A DNA stretch of 64,000 nucleotides from positions 1 to 64,000 of the forward strand of contig NZ_JAKZKW010000004.1 of assembly GCF_022808695.1 (NCBI RefSeq), written 5' to 3'. Of this stretch, positions 41,190 through 49,962 are shown in pieces. Each line of letters begins with the position of its first letter. Positions within the stretch are counted from its first letter, which is position 1. Origin of the DNA: Fundidesulfovibrio soli (GTDB lineage Bacteria > Desulfobacterota > Desulfovibrionia > Desulfovibrionales > Desulfovibrionaceae). The position numbers were made by a program, and so were the translations under genes. The notes beneath the pieces were generated by a model, which did not search any database, had not been told where the DNA came from, and saw only the letters and a list, made by a program, of their open reading frames with translations.

Positions 41190-43091
41190 CTAGCCTTTTT
41201 TCTTGAGCCCCGCGTACCAGCCGCTGGCCTGCTCCAGGATGGCGTTGATGCGCCCCACCATCTTGTGCGGGTCGGAGAGGTACCCCTCGAGCAGCAGCGC
41301 GGATTCATAGAGCTGCGTGGTGGCCTGCTCGATGAACGGGTCGGCCGGGTCCGCCGTGTGGATGTCCAGCAGGTTGCGGGTCAGCGGGTGGTCCGGGTTG
41401 ACCTCCATGATCTTGGGCGGGATGGACTCGTCCTTGCTCATCAGGCGCATGATCTTCTGCATCTGGGAGCTGCCGCCCTCGGCCGAGACCAGGCACGACG
41501 GGCTGGACTTGAGCCTAGTGGAGCGGCGCACGTCCTTGATCTTGTCGCCCAGGATCTTCTTCATGTCCGAAAGCAGGGCGTCCAGGCCGCCGGACTGCTC
41601 CGTGGTGAGCGGCTCCGGGGCGTTGGCCGCCGGGGCCACGTCCTCGAAGGGGTCCAGGTCGGAGGCCTGGGCCTGCTCGGCGGACTTGAACGTGAACTCC
41701 TTGAAGGTGTGCAGCGACTCCAGCATGAACTCGTCGATGGGCTCGTAGAGGTAGAGCACCTCAACGCCCTTGCGCGTGAACATCTCCAAGTAGGGGTTGA
41801 GCTCCACGGCCTCGCGGCTGGGGCCGGAGACGTAGTACACGGTCTTCTGGCCCTCCTTGGCGCGGCTCACGTAGTCCGCGAGGGAGGTCAGCTTGCCGGG
41901 GCCGTCCAGCGCGGAGGAGTCGAAGCGCAGCAGCTCGGCCACGGAGTCGCGGTTCAGGTAGTCGGAGTAGCCCAGCTTGAAGATCTTTGAGTGCTCCTTC
42001 CAGAGGGCGGCGTAGCCGTCGGGGTCCGAGGCGGCCTTCTTCTTCAGGCGGGAGAGGATCTCCTTGGTGACGGCCTGGGCGATGCGGCGCAGCACGGCGT
42101 TCTGCTGCAAGGTCTCGCGGGAGATGTTGAGCGGCAGGTCCTCGGTGTCCACCACGCCCCGGCAGAAGCGCAGGTATTCGGGCAGCAGCTCGGTGGCGTC
42201 CTTGGCGATGAGCACGCGGCGCACGTAGAGGTCCAGCCCGCGCTCCAGCTTCTGGAAGCCCATGTAGTCCTCGGCCTTGGCGGGCACGAACACCAGGGAG
42301 GAGAACTGCACCGGGGCGTCCACGTTCATGTGGATGGTTTCCAGCGGGGGCTCGTCGTCGTGGGTCAGGAAGGTGTAGAACTCCTTGTACTGCTCGGCGG
42401 TGACGCTGCTCTTGGGCTCACGCCAGATGGCGGGCACGGTGTTCACGCGCTCGCCGTCCACCAGGATGGGGAAGGAGATGAAGTGCGAGTGCCGGTTGAT
42501 GACGTCCTTGAGCACGTCCGGCTCGGCGAACTCCTTGGCGTCGTCCTTGAGGTGGATCTCGATGGAGGTTCCGCGCTCCACCTCGCCCTCGGCGGGGATC
42601 AGCTCATAGCCGCCCAGGCCGTCGGAGATCCAGACCCAGGCCTGCTCGCCCGGGGTGGCCGAGCTGGTGGTCAGCACCACCTTGCGGGCCACCATGAACA
42701 CCGAATAGAAGCCCACGCCGAAACGCCCGATGATGGAGCTGGCCTTGGACTTGTCCTCGCCCAGGGCGTTGATGAAGTCCTCGGACCCGGAATGCGCGAT
42801 GGAGCCGATGTTCTCCACCAGCTCCAGCTCGCTCATGCCCAGGCCGGTGTCCGTGATGGTCAGCACGGCGTTGTCCTTGTCGGTGGCGATGCGGATCTCC
42901 AACGGCAGGTCCGGCGCGGCGACCTGGTCGCCCCGGCTCATCTGGAAGCGCAGCTTCTCGAGTGCGTCCGAGGCGTTGGAGACCAGCTCGCGCAGGAAGA
43001 TCTCCTTGTTGGTGTAGACGGAGTGGGTGATGATATCGAGCAGTTTGACGATATCAGCCTTGAACTCGCGCTTGATCACATTGTCGGACAT
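41190..43091 (-). CDS. htpG: Molecular chaperone HtpG (Hsp90)
   Basis: A 633-residue bacterial Hsp90. The N-terminal GHKL ATPase has NASDALEKLRF, ITDTGLGMSELELVENIGSI and GRFGVGFYSVFMVARKV. The middle and C-terminal dimerisation domains follow. It acts with DnaK on client folding. Small heat-shock genes lie just upstream on the other strand. Confidence 0.98.
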   Translation of the reverse strand: MSDNVIKREFKADIVKLLDIITHSVYTNKEIFLRELVSNASDALEKLRFQMSRGDQVAAPDLPLEIRIATDKDNAVLTITDTGLGMSELELVENIGSIAHSGSEDFINALGEDKSKASSIIGRFGVGFYSVFMVARKVVLTTSSATPGEQAWVWISDGLGGYELIPAEGEVERGTSIEIHLKDDAKEFAEPDVLKDVINRHSHFISFPILVDGERVNTVPAIWREPKSSVTAEQYKEFYTFLTHDDEPPLETIHMNVDAPVQFSSLVFVPAKAEDYMGFQKLERGLDLYVRRVLIAKDATELLPEYLRFCRGVVDTEDLPLNISRETLQQNAVLRRIAQAVTKEILSRLKKKAASDPDGYAALWKEHSKIFKLGYSDYLNRDSVAELLRFDSSALDGPGKLTSLADYVSRAKEGQKTVYYVSGPSREAVELNPYLEMFTRKGVEVLYLYEPIDEFMLESLHTFKEFTFKSAEQAQASDLDPFEDVAPAANAPEPLTTEQSGGLDALLSDMKKILGDKIKDVRRSTRLKSSPSCLVSAEGGSSQMQKIMRLMSKDESIPPKIMEVNPDHPLTRNLLDIHTADPADPFIEQATTQLYESALLLEGYLSDPHKMVGRINAILEQASGWYAGLKKKG

Positions 43092-43169
43092 GGCTGTCTC
43101 TGACTCCTTAGGGAATGTTCTGTGATGATTCGTGATGTTCCGGCCGGACCGGCCGGGCGCCTAGGGCGC

Positions 43170-43385
43170 TCAGGAAAAGCCGCCCGAGCCGCAGCCGCCC
43201 AGGCCGCCTGACGAGGGGCCGGAGAGGTCCGGCCCGCCCAGGCCCTGCACGTTGGGCGCGCTCATGAGCCTGACCACGTCCTTGGAGGCGCAGGACGGGC
43301 AGGCGGGCTTTTCACTGGAGGACGCGTGCCTGATTTCCTCGAACCTGCAGGAGCAGGCGCGGCACTGGTATTCGTATATGGGCAT
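43170..43385 (-). CDS. FmdB-type zinc-ribbon protein
   Basis: A 71-residue protein with the FmdB/CxxC zinc ribbon (MPIYEYQCRACSCRFEEIRH, then CPSCASKDVVRLMSAP) and a Gly/Ser-rich tail. A regulatory role for genes of this family has been proposed, but none is established. It precedes htpG on the same strand, with 78 bp between them. Confidence 0.9.
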   Translation of the reverse strand: MPIYEYQCRACSCRFEEIRHASSSEKPACPSCASKDVVRLMSAPNVQGLGGPDLSGPSSGGLGGCGSGGFS

Positions 43386-43482
43386 GGGATTCTCCTGATC
43401 GATTCCGTCAACAGAAGCAACTAACCAGCCCAAGCGGCCTGTCAAGGCGCAAAGGCCCGCTTTTTTACGGTAAAATGAAGGC

Positions 43483-43510
43483 TTGACGGCCCCCCGTCGG
43501 TGATTATCGT
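43483..43510 (+). promoter_or_regulatory. Promoter of the hsp20 pair
   Basis: TTGACG at 43483 and TATCGT at 43505, spacing 16 bp, upstream of the first hsp20 start and its GAGGAGG site. A C6 run inside the spacer might instead reflect a heat-shock sigma box, but the fit is weak. Confidence 0.4.
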
Positions 43511-43544
43511 CACAATCGAAACACCGTTTTGAGGAGGAATCCGC

Positions 43545-43961
43545 ATGGTCATCGACTTCAGCCCCTTCTTCGGCGCACAATCGCCCCTTGAGCGCGTGTT
43601 CGAGGCTATTTGGTCCCCCACGCTGCCCATTTCCCAGCGGCCCTACGCCTACCCGCCCCTGAACATCTCGGAAGACCAGGACCGCATCCTGGTGCATTGC
43701 GAGATTCCGGGAATGGACATCTCCGAGATCGACCTGAGCCTCACCGACTCCTCGCTGGTCATCAAGGGCGAGCGCCAGCCCGCCAAGGGCAAGTACTACA
43801 GGCAGGAGCGCCCCACCGGCGCGTTCCAACGCGTGGTGAACATCCAGTCCCCCATCGACCGCGACAAGGTGAGCGCCAAGATGAAGGACGGACTCCTGGA
43901 GATCGTGATCCCCAAGTCCGACGGCGCCAAGCCCAAGAAAATCTCCATCGACATCGCCTGA
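43545..43961 (+). CDS. Small heat-shock protein (Hsp20/alpha-crystallin)
   Basis: A 138-residue Hsp20. The alpha-crystallin domain is recognised by LNISEDQDRILVHCEIPGMD and by the C-terminal GLLEIVIPKSDG, with the I-x-I type tail near the end. It holds unfolding proteins for refolding. It forms an operon with the next gene, 15 bp apart. Confidence 0.93.
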   Translation: MVIDFSPFFGAQSPLERVFEAIWSPTLPISQRPYAYPPLNISEDQDRILVHCEIPGMDISEIDLSLTDSSLVIKGERQPAKGKYYRQERPTGAFQRVVNIQSPIDRDKVSAKMKDGLLEIVIPKSDGAKPKKISIDIA

Positions 43962-43976
43962 TCTGGAGGAACACCC

Positions 43977-44342
43977 ATGAGCGACATCCGCAAGACCGAA
44001 GAGAAGGGCTTTCCCCGGGTCAAGCCCGCAACGGACATCGTGGAGGCCGAGGACGGCTTCTACATCTACATGGACATGCCCGGCGTCTCCAAGGAGGCCC
44101 TGGTGATCGACCTCAACGAGGACGAGATCAAGGTTTCTGGGCGCAGCGCCTACCCGGCGCCCGACGGCGAGAAGCTGATCCACGTGGAGTTCGGCAACGG
44201 CGAATACTACCGGGGCTTCACGCTCTCGCACATCGTGGACAAGTCCCGCATCAAGGCCACGCTCAAGAACGGCGTGCTGGAGCTGCACCTGCCCAAGGCC
44301 GAAAAGGCCCAGCCGCGCAAGATCGACATCCAGATGGGCTGA
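43977..44342 (+). CDS. Small heat-shock protein (Hsp20), second copy
   Basis: A 121-residue Hsp20 with a shorter N-terminal arm. The alpha-crystallin domain runs from [20 protein letters not shown] to [13 protein letters not shown]. It differs enough from the upstream copy to be an old duplicate; the two may form mixed oligomers. An intrinsic terminator follows. Confidence 0.93.
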   Translation: MSDIRKTEEKGFPRVKPATDIVEAEDGFYIYMDMPGVSKEALVIDLNEDEIKVSGRSAYPAPDGEKLIHVEFGNGEYYRGFTLSHIVDKSRIKATLKNGVLELHLPKAEKAQPRKIDIQMG

Positions 44343-44361
44343 GTGGGCAACGCATGATCAC

Positions 44362-44393
44362 AAAGGCCGGGGCGAAAGCTCCGGCCTTTTTTT
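44362..44393 (+). terminator. Terminator after the hsp20 pair
   Basis: Hairpin AAAGGCCGG-GGCGAAAGCT-CCGGCCTTT followed by T7. Confidence 0.9.
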
Positions 44394-44505
44394 ATGCCCG
44401 GGGCCGGATTTGCATTGGCGCGCGAATTGTCTTATCCGGGTTTTCCGGGTCCGCCTGGATTCCTCCCGTCCGGCGTCCGCAATCCATATTCAGGAAGGTA
44501 ACGGC

Positions 44506-45366
44506 ATGCAGCTTCTCGACGGGAAAGCCACAGCACTGAGCATCCGCCAGCAACTGGCGCAGGAGGTCGCGGTCCTGGCCGCCAGGCACGGCCGCCCCCC
44601 GCACCTGGCCGTGGTGCTCGTGGGCGAGGACCCCGCCTCCCAGGTATACGTTCGCAACAAGGAAAAGGCCTGCGCCGACGCAGGCATCCGCTCCAGCGCC
44701 CACCGCATCCCCGCCGAAACCACCCAGGCCGAGCTGGAGACGCTCGTCTCCGGCCTCAACGCCGACGACGGCGTGGACGGCATCCTGGTGCAGGCTCCCC
44801 TGCCCAAGCACCTGGACATCCTGGCCGTGCAGGCCCTGGTGGCCCCCGAGAAGGACGTGGACGGCTTCCACCCCATGAACGTGGGCAAGCTCTGCATCGG
44901 CCTCCCCTGCCTGGAGCCTTGCACCCCGGCGGGCGTGATGGTGCTGCTGGAGCGCTACGGCATCTCCTGCGCGGGCAAGCGGGCCGTGGTCATCGGGCGC
45001 TCCAACATCGTGGGCAAGCCCATGGCGCTCATGCTGGCGCGGGCCACGCCCCTGGCCAATGCCACGGTCACCATCTGCCACTCCCGCACGCCGGACCTGC
45101 CCGGCGTCTGCCGCGAGGCGGACATCCTGGTGGCTGCCATCGGCAGGGCGCGCTTCGTCACCAAGGATATGGTCAAGCCCGGAGCCGTGGTCATCGACGT
45201 GGGCATGAACCGCACGGATACCGGCCTCTGCGGCGACGTGGACTTCGCGGCCGTGAAGGACGTGGCCTCGGCCATCACCCCGGCCCCCGGCGGCATCGGA
45301 CCCATGACCATAGCCATGCTCATATCCAACACGGTGAAGGCGTTCACCATGCGCAAGGGCGCGTAA
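44506..45366 (+). CDS. folD: Bifunctional methylenetetrahydrofolate dehydrogenase/cyclohydrolase
   Basis: A 286-residue FolD. It interconverts 5,10-methylene-, methenyl- and 10-formyl-tetrahydrofolate with NADP. Signatures: [18 protein letters not shown] (catalytic Lys in the YVRNKEK motif), [21 protein letters not shown], and the Rossmann part [21 protein letters not shown] precedes the ATG at 44506. Confidence 0.97.
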   Translation: MQLLDGKATALSIRQQLAQEVAVLAARHGRPPHLAVVLVGEDPASQVYVRNKEKACADAGIRSSAHRIPAETTQAELETLVSGLNADDGVDGILVQAPLPKHLDILAVQALVAPEKDVDGFHPMNVGKLCIGLPCLEPCTPAGVMVLLERYGISCAGKRAVVIGRSNIVGKPMALMLARATPLANATVTICHSRTPDLPGVCREADILVAAIGRARFVTKDMVKPGAVVIDVGMNRTDTGLCGDVDFAAVKDVASAITPAPGGIGPMTIAMLISNTVKAFTMRKGA

Positions 45367-45418
45367 ACCAGCCCAGGCCCCCACTCGCCGGCCCGGGCAG
45401 TTGAAAGGGCGGGAGCAT

Positions 45419-45952
45419 ATGGCGGGAACGACCGCAAAAATCCTTCTGGCCGCGCTGGCCCTGCTCCTCTGGGGCGGGGCCGCCGAGGCCCGGACACTCA
45501 CGCTTTTAAGCCCCGCCTTCAAGGACGGGGACAAGATGCCGCGCAGCACCGGTTGCGACGGAGGCGAGCGCTCACCCGCGCTGCAGGTCTCCGGGGCGCC
45601 CGAAGGCACGCGGACGCTGGCCCTGCTGGCCTCCGAGATGGACGGCGGCAAGGCCAGGGCAACGCTCTGGATGGCCTGCAACATCCCCCCCGCGACACAG
45701 ACCATCGCCGAAAACCAGCCCCGTACCCGGCAGATGAAGCCCGAGGGCGTGCAGGTCAGCCTCCCGGGCGGGAAGCCGGGCTATTCCGGCCCCTGCCCGC
45801 CAGCCGGGGCCACGCGCAACGTGATGATCGAGGTCTTCGCCCTGGACACCAGCCTGGACCTGCCGGAATCGGCCACGCGCCAGGAGTTCCTGCTGGCGCT
45901 GGAGGGGCACATCCTGGCTCGGGCCAAGCTGGCGGGGAAATACAAGAAGTAG
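45419..45952 (+). CDS. YbhB/YbcL-type PEBP family protein, exported
   Basis: A 177-residue phosphatidylethanolamine-binding-like protein. A signal peptide (ILLAALALLLWGGAAEA) precedes the PEBP fold (LTLLSPAFKDGDKMPRST, then LPGGKPGYSGPCPPAG). Bacterial members are called Raf-kinase-inhibitor-like; the ligand is unknown. It probably lies in the periplasm. A terminator follows. Confidence 0.88.
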   Translation: MAGTTAKILLAALALLLWGGAAEARTLTLLSPAFKDGDKMPRSTGCDGGERSPALQVSGAPEGTRTLALLASEMDGGKARATLWMACNIPPATQTIAENQPRTRQMKPEGVQVSLPGGKPGYSGPCPPAGATRNVMIEVFALDTSLDLPESATRQEFLLALEGHILARAKLAGKYKK

Positions 45953-45975
45953 CTGGAGCGGGATTGACGGGAACT

Positions 45976-46004
45976 AAAGGCCGGGAAACCGGCCTTTTTC
46001 TTTT
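45976..46004 (+). terminator. Terminator after the PEBP gene
   Basis: Hairpin AAAGGCCGG-GAAA-CCGGCCTTT then a T-rich tail. From here to 46220 I see no gene. Confidence 0.88.
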
Positions 46005-46220
46005 GTCGGCCTGCCCTCCTCTGCTCCGCGCAAACCCGCTGTTTGCCTTTGTATCTGCATGGAGGCGCGCCCGACCACCTGCTAGCACAGCCTCACGCGC
46101 CACCCCGCCGCTTGTCCACCACCCCGCAGTCGCCTTCCCAAACATCGGCCTGACAGCCGCCTTGTGCGCCTGCCCTGCTTGTGCCCGTACCCGCCGCCCT
46201 AGACAGGGAATCACTGTCCT

Positions 46221-46281
46221 TTCCAACTTTCTCCCTACATAGCCCTATGTGGGGTGATTTTTTCTTCCTCCTGCATAGAAT
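46221..46281 (+). promoter_or_regulatory. Palindromic promoter module, copy 1
   Basis: A conserved lead TTCCAACTTTCT is followed by the palindrome CCCTACATAG-CC-CTATGTGGGG (46233-46254, one mismatch) and, 21 bp later, TAGAAT (46276-46281), a -10-like hexamer. The same arrangement and spacing occur at 47931 and 49963. The dyad centre falls about 44 bp before the expected start, the usual site for an activator touching RNA polymerase. It heads gene A (46361). No matching -35 hexamer is seen. Confidence 0.75.
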
Positions 46282-46360
46282 TGCCAGAATGACGCGATGC
46301 CTTCGGGGCATGGCGGCCGACGCAATTGACAACAGCAACCCCTGCAAGGAGGGCTTCACG

Positions 46361-46927
46361 ATGGATTTCGAGGCAACTCAATCAAATGGCGATGGATTCG
46401 ATTTCACGGATGACATGAACCATGTTCTTGGGCCGGTTACAGCGCAGTTTCCTGCGGGCCAGACGGGCCTGGTGGACGGTGCGGCCGGATTCCGCGATGC
46501 CGATGGGCACATCGCGTTCCCCGGCAGATACGAGGGCAATGGCGCCCCGTCGTTCAGGCCTGAGGCCGGGCCGAAGGCTCCGGTATCGGGGCAGGAGGAA
46601 GGCTGGCCCAGGAAGAACGATGACGGGAGCTACCAGATAGCCCCGGGGGCGAGGGGGGTGTTTGAGCCCTTCAGCCCCATAGAGGCTGAGGTGCTCGCAC
46701 CGACCATCACAGCGGGCATTGGGGCAGGCCTAGGCACTCTTCTCGCACCGGGCGCTGGTACAGTCGCAGGGGCAGCTGCTGCCGGAGGAATGATCGGAGC
46801 CGCCTTTCAGAACCCCTTCGAGAAAGTGCTTCAAATTGCGCCAGTACCAAGAATCCGCATCGAAGGGGGAGGACACCCGGAAATGAGCGCGCCCGACTAT
46901 CCCAACGGGAACAGAGGCGAGTTTTAA
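46361..46927 (+). CDS. Tagged protein A: shared N-terminal motif, glycine-zipper C-terminus
   Basis: A 188-residue protein of no family known to me. Residues ~11-27 (GDGFDFTDDMNHVLGP) match protein B (48304) and, more loosely, protein C (52446). The middle is polar, with Gly, Pro and Lys. The C-terminal third is hydrophobic with GxxxG-like spacing (GIGAGLGTLLAPGAG, AAAAGGMIGAAFQ), a pattern that can insert in membranes. AAGGAGG precedes the ATG at 46361, and the palindromic module 1 lies 80 bp upstream. A convergent small membrane-protein gene follows. It could be an internal head protein, a membrane-active effector, or both. Confidence 0.7.
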   Translation: MDFEATQSNGDGFDFTDDMNHVLGPVTAQFPAGQTGLVDGAAGFRDADGHIAFPGRYEGNGAPSFRPEAGPKAPVSGQEEGWPRKNDDGSYQIAPGARGVFEPFSPIEAEVLAPTITAGIGAGLGTLLAPGAGTVAGAAAAGGMIGAAFQNPFEKVLQIAPVPRIRIEGGGHPEMSAPDYPNGNRGEF

Positions 46928-46963
46928 CTTTCAGGGGCAGAGCAACCGCGCTCTGCCCCGGCT

Positions 46964-47197
46964 TTACCATCCATATTTTTCTTGCCAATACCAGTTTGCA
47001 ACATGGCTGATGAGCGTCATCACAGCAAATAACACAACCGCTACAGTTACAACGCGCCACAAAGTCCACTTTGGCCCACTGCAGCCTCCTCTAACCTTCA
47101 CAACGTACGCCCAAACAGCCAACCAAAGCAGCACGGCAAAGTAAGAGAACACGCTGCTCCTGATTGTTTCAAGCAGACACTCAACACTCCAACACAT
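46964..47197 (-). CDS. Small two-helix membrane protein (CWxxECLLETxR family), copy 1
   Basis: A 77-residue protein: MCWSVECLLETIR at the N-terminus, then two hydrophobic helices (YFAVLLWLAVWAYVV and VVTVAVVLFAVMTLISHV). GGAGGTG lies 5 bp before the ATG. It is a paralogue of the protein at 47551. It converges on gene A, as an immunity or partner protein might. Function unknown. Confidence 0.65.
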   Translation of the reverse strand: MCWSVECLLETIRSSVFSYFAVLLWLAVWAYVVKVRGGCSGPKWTLWRVVTVAVVLFAVMTLISHVANWYWQEKYGW

Positions 47198-47268
47198 TGT
47201 ACACCTCCGCACCATGAACCAACAAACAAAGATCTTAAACGCTACATAATGTTCATATAAATATAAAA

Positions 47269-47409
47269 TTACATACTCCTCAAATCATCAGCAAACCAGA
47301 AGAACAAGGCAGCGCACAACAGCAATAAGCCCCCCTTGAAAAACCCAAGATAATATTTCCTGCCCGGCCTTCTCACCCTATCCACGTAATCAAAAGCCAA
47401 CAAGAGCAC
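47269..47409 (-). CDS. Possible small membrane protein
   Basis: A GTG-started frame of 46 residues in AT-rich DNA: LAFDYVDRVRRPGRKYYLGFF, then a hydrophobic helix LLLLCAALFFWFA. It lies between the two CWxxECLLETxR proteins on the same strand. No good ribosome binding site is seen, so it may be an accident of sequence. Confidence 0.3.
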   Translation of the reverse strand: MLLLAFDYVDRVRRPGRKYYLGFFKGGLLLLCAALFFWFADDLRSM

Positions 47410-47550
47410 AAATCAGATCAGCGTCTGCATTATGACTTTTACTGCATGTTACATCAACAACCTCACAACAAATCAAATTTTCAAACCAGTGAATTGCACG
47501 CAAACAATCCTTAAACAATGAATTATAAAATTGCACATGCATGACCAACG

Positions 47551-47760
47551 CTATCTAACGATATGAGTTATCAGCGTTCTTCCCACAAAAATCGCTACAC
47601 ACCAGAATACAACAAACCTGACCGACACACCATACAGTTGATCCTCACGCTTGGATTTTTGGATGTACAGCACCACCCAGAAAATGAAAAACGCAAAAAT
47701 GTAGAATACAAACTCTTTCCTTACAGTTTCCAGCAAACACTCGGGTGTCCAGCACGTCAT
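47551..47760 (-). CDS. Small two-helix membrane protein (CWxxECLLETxR family), copy 2
   Basis: A 69-residue protein: MTCWTPECLLETVRKEFVFY, then two hydrophobic helices and the ending RTLITHIVR. It shares the N-terminal pattern and the ISH/ITH ending with the protein at 46964, so the two are paralogues. Unknown function. The surrounding 47.2-47.9 kb DNA is clearly richer in A/T than the chromosome. Confidence 0.6.
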   Translation of the reverse strand: MTCWTPECLLETVRKEFVFYIFAFFIFWVVLYIQKSKREDQLYGVSVRFVVFWCVAIFVGRTLITHIVR

Positions 47761-47930
47761 ATCCCAGCCCCTTTTCTCGTTCCGGCCTTTCGGCTGACGT
47801 CTCCATACAAACTGTGCGACCTATATGCGACATTGCTTACAAACTTACATTCTCGCAAGCAACCCTTTTCAAGCTCACCCCATCGCCAGGCTTCACGCCG
47901 TCGCCGCCAACCCGCACCGTGCCCCCCAAC

Positions 47931-47993
47931 TTTTCCAACTTTCTCCCCACATAGCCCTATGTGGGGTGCAAAATAATCCATCCTGACTAGGCT
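47931..47993 (+). promoter_or_regulatory. Palindromic promoter module, copy 2
   Basis: The lead TTTTCCAACTTTCT is followed by a perfect palindrome CCCCACATAG-CC-CTATGTGGGG (47945-47966), then TAGGCT 21 bp later (47988-47993), a weaker -10. It is followed by a degenerate leader (see 48020). Confidence 0.75.
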
Positions 47994-48019
47994 TCGGGGA
48001 TCTTCCGCCTTCGCAGATG

Positions 48020-48050
48020 CGGAATCCAACAGGAGACACCCCGATTCGCC
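48020..48050 (+). other. Degenerate copy of the scaffold-gene leader
   Basis: AACAGGAGACACCCCGATTCGCC here aligns with CACAGGAGGAACCCCGAATGCCC ahead of the scaffold-like gene at 50087. The ATG of copy 3 is ATT here, so the start codon is lost. The next ~200 bp (to 48240) is GC-rich and carries no frame that I can support. Confidence 0.45.
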
Positions 48051-48303
48051 AGCCTATTTCTCATCGCAGTCTAGACGACAGCCGCCCGGAGCAAGCTCCG
48101 GATGCAGGCCCAGGCACGCCCGCCGCCGGTTCGAGAAGCTCCGTCCACATCGAGCGCGAGGCGCGCGCTACCAGCGAACGCCGCCGCTGGCGGTCCCGCG
48201 CGGCCTGGACGCCCCGGATCTTGCGCCACAGCTCCGCCTGGAAGTGACGGACCGCCATAGCTGGAGAACCCTGGTCAACCTCAACCACAGGAAGGAAAGA
48301 CAG

Positions 48304-48845
48304 ATGAGCGAGAGAACTGATGACCCCGGATTCCAGGATTACTCCTGGACGGACGACGTGAACCACACCCTCGGCCCCCTGGGGGCACCCCGGCCCCGCA
48401 GCAGACCGCACTGGGCGACAATGCGCGAGGGAACGGCGAGATGGACACGCCAATGGCCCCCTATGCCGCCATCATTCGCGCCCCCAAGGAAGGCGAAGGT
48501 GGATGGAACAGCCGTATGCCCTACGACAAGTACATGGAGAATCCACTTGTCCAAGGGCTCTCTGGATACGCGAAGGGGATAGTTCGCGGGATCGGCCTGA
48601 AGGCCCACCCGAGCCTGGACGCAGACACCCCAGTGGAGGAAGTGGTCAGTGGCCTGACCAAGGCTCTTCATCCGGGGTTGGATGCACCGAAGGCCGTGGT
48701 GATGGCAGTGAAACGGTTCTCCGGCACACCACTCGATTCGGAGGATCAACGCGGAGCATTTGAGGGCGGCGTTGGATATTTCGCACGGCTGGCGCCGTAT
48801 CCTATTCGCAAACCGTGGGAAGCTTGGACATGGGCAACAAGGTGA
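48304..48845 (+). pseudogene. Tagged protein B, interrupted by a 1-nt frameshift
   Basis: The start MSERTDDPGFQDYSW and TDDVNHTLGPLG match proteins C and A. At a run of five G (48381-48385) the frame breaks: the first frame ends at 48582 with arginine- and proline-rich nonsense, while the -1 frame continues smoothly (GTPAPQQTALGDNARGNGEM and on) to a stop at 48845. One extra G would restore a protein of about 180 residues. The rest includes GLSGYAKGIVRGIGLKAH and a moderately hydrophobic end. AGGAAGGA precedes the ATG. The break could be decay, phase variation or a sequencing error. Confidence 0.7.
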
Positions 48846-48884
48846 TCGGAGCAGGCAAAACCATCCTGCATCAGTAATCAACAA

Positions 48885-48914
48885 GGTGCCTCAGGCCAAA
48901 GGGCCTGAGGCACC
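48885..48914. terminator. Hairpin between convergent genes
   Basis: Arms GGTGCCTCAGGCC/GGCCTGAGGCACC with loop AAAG, flanked by A/T-rich DNA on the right. It probably ends transcription of gene B and perhaps the opposing gene. Confidence 0.7.
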
Positions 48915-48917
48915 CAA

Positions 48918-49910
48918 TTATTTATTATTGACTTCGGGGCTTAACGCAATTCCCTCAAATTTTTTATGAAGATATCTGAACCCGCTCAGGATCGAAACGC
49001 ATTGTGTCTTCTGCTCCTCGACCAGCAAATTACATTGCTTTTCCAAAAGCGACAGCACCTCTTGATAACGCTTCAAACGCCATTCAAGATAATGATCTAC
49101 AATCTCATGATCATCTTTGGTTACTTCGGCCTTCGCTTTGGTCATTTCAAGCCGCTGCCTTGTTGTAACCAACATGAATGCATCCGTAGCTGCCGCTGAC
49201 AATGTGGTCAAATTTCTCACATATTGACCCAGCACGATACAATACTCAGAATTGTCCTTCGCGACCTCACCGCGGAGGTCCATTATCCTCCCAGAATATT
49301 CTAGAGTTACGTCAACCAGTTTATCCACCTGCGCCGCCAATTTCACGACCTCTTCCGGGAGATCGCCCTTCCCTGGCTTCCCCTGCTGCATTTGCTTTTT
49401 CAGGTAGGGTCCGGGCCAATCCTTGAATGCTTCCGCAAGGTCGGTCACCTGGGGTTGCATTTTCACCCACGCAGCGGAAAGGATCTCATTTTTGTTCGCG
49501 GCGAACGCTGCGGTAATATTTCGCGTCAGACTAAGCACCGGCGCCGGGAATCGATTAATCGAATCCACATACACGACTGGCTTCGCCTGAGTATCAATGA
49601 CTATTCCAGTCTCGACAACAGATGCCAGCAGCGTATCCTGTGCAATTTCCACCAACGCCCTAAGCTGCCAGACATCTATGGACATTTTTGCATACGCTTC
49701 AAGATCGGCAGTATTATGTTTTGAGTTGATGATCGCGCGCCCAGCGTCATAAAAGGCTTGCAGCATCGGCTCCATATCTTGCGTGGTACGCTTCACGAAA
49801 TCGACATAATATTTCCTGAACAGCACCAATTCATCGGCATCAGAAGCCATTGCTGACGGGGACGCCACCAATCCCAGACAAACCAACCCAAGCACGACAC
49901 GCCACACCAT
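48918..49910 (-). CDS. Exported helical protein of unknown function
   Basis: A 330-residue protein with a signal peptide (VVLGLVCLGLVASPSAMA) and a mature part that is almost entirely helical and rich in charged and Gln/Lys/Glu residues, with coiled-coil-like stretches (RLEMTKAKAEVTKDDHEIVD). Probably periplasmic. No family recognised. AGGAG lies 5 bp before the ATG. It converges on gene B, in the place that small membrane proteins hold after A and C, and its composition is less GC-rich than the chromosome. Confidence 0.65.
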   Translation of the reverse strand: MVWRVVLGLVCLGLVASPSAMASDADELVLFRKYYVDFVKRTTQDMEPMLQAFYDAGRAIINSKHNTADLEAYAKMSIDVWQLRALVEIAQDTLLASVVETGIVIDTQAKPVVYVDSINRFPAPVLSLTRNITAAFAANKNEILSAAWVKMQPQVTDLAEAFKDWPGPYLKKQMQQGKPGKGDLPEEVVKLAAQVDKLVDVTLEYSGRIMDLRGEVAKDNSEYCIVLGQYVRNLTTLSAAATDAFMLVTTRQRLEMTKAKAEVTKDDHEIVDHYLEWRLKRYQEVLSLLEKQCNLLVEEQKTQCVSILSGFRYLHKKFEGIALSPEVNNK

Positions 49911-49962
49911 ACGTACTCCTATTGACCCGCCTAGACCCGAGCGCTCGAAGGCCGCCTCAAAG

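Noticed and set aside
46004-46220. tRNA or attachment site at the island's left edge
   Set aside because: No cloverleaf, and no matching repeat at the right edge, could be seen; the island boundaries remain undefined.
47521-47560. 50-residue frame starting near 47542 on the minus strand
   Set aside because: No ribosome binding site and a polar, Cys-scattered translation without a helix; probably chance in AT-rich DNA.
48381-48385. Programmed -1 frameshift in gene B
   Set aside because: The G run does not form an X XXY YYZ slippery heptamer in the zero frame; a plain indel or variable run is simpler.
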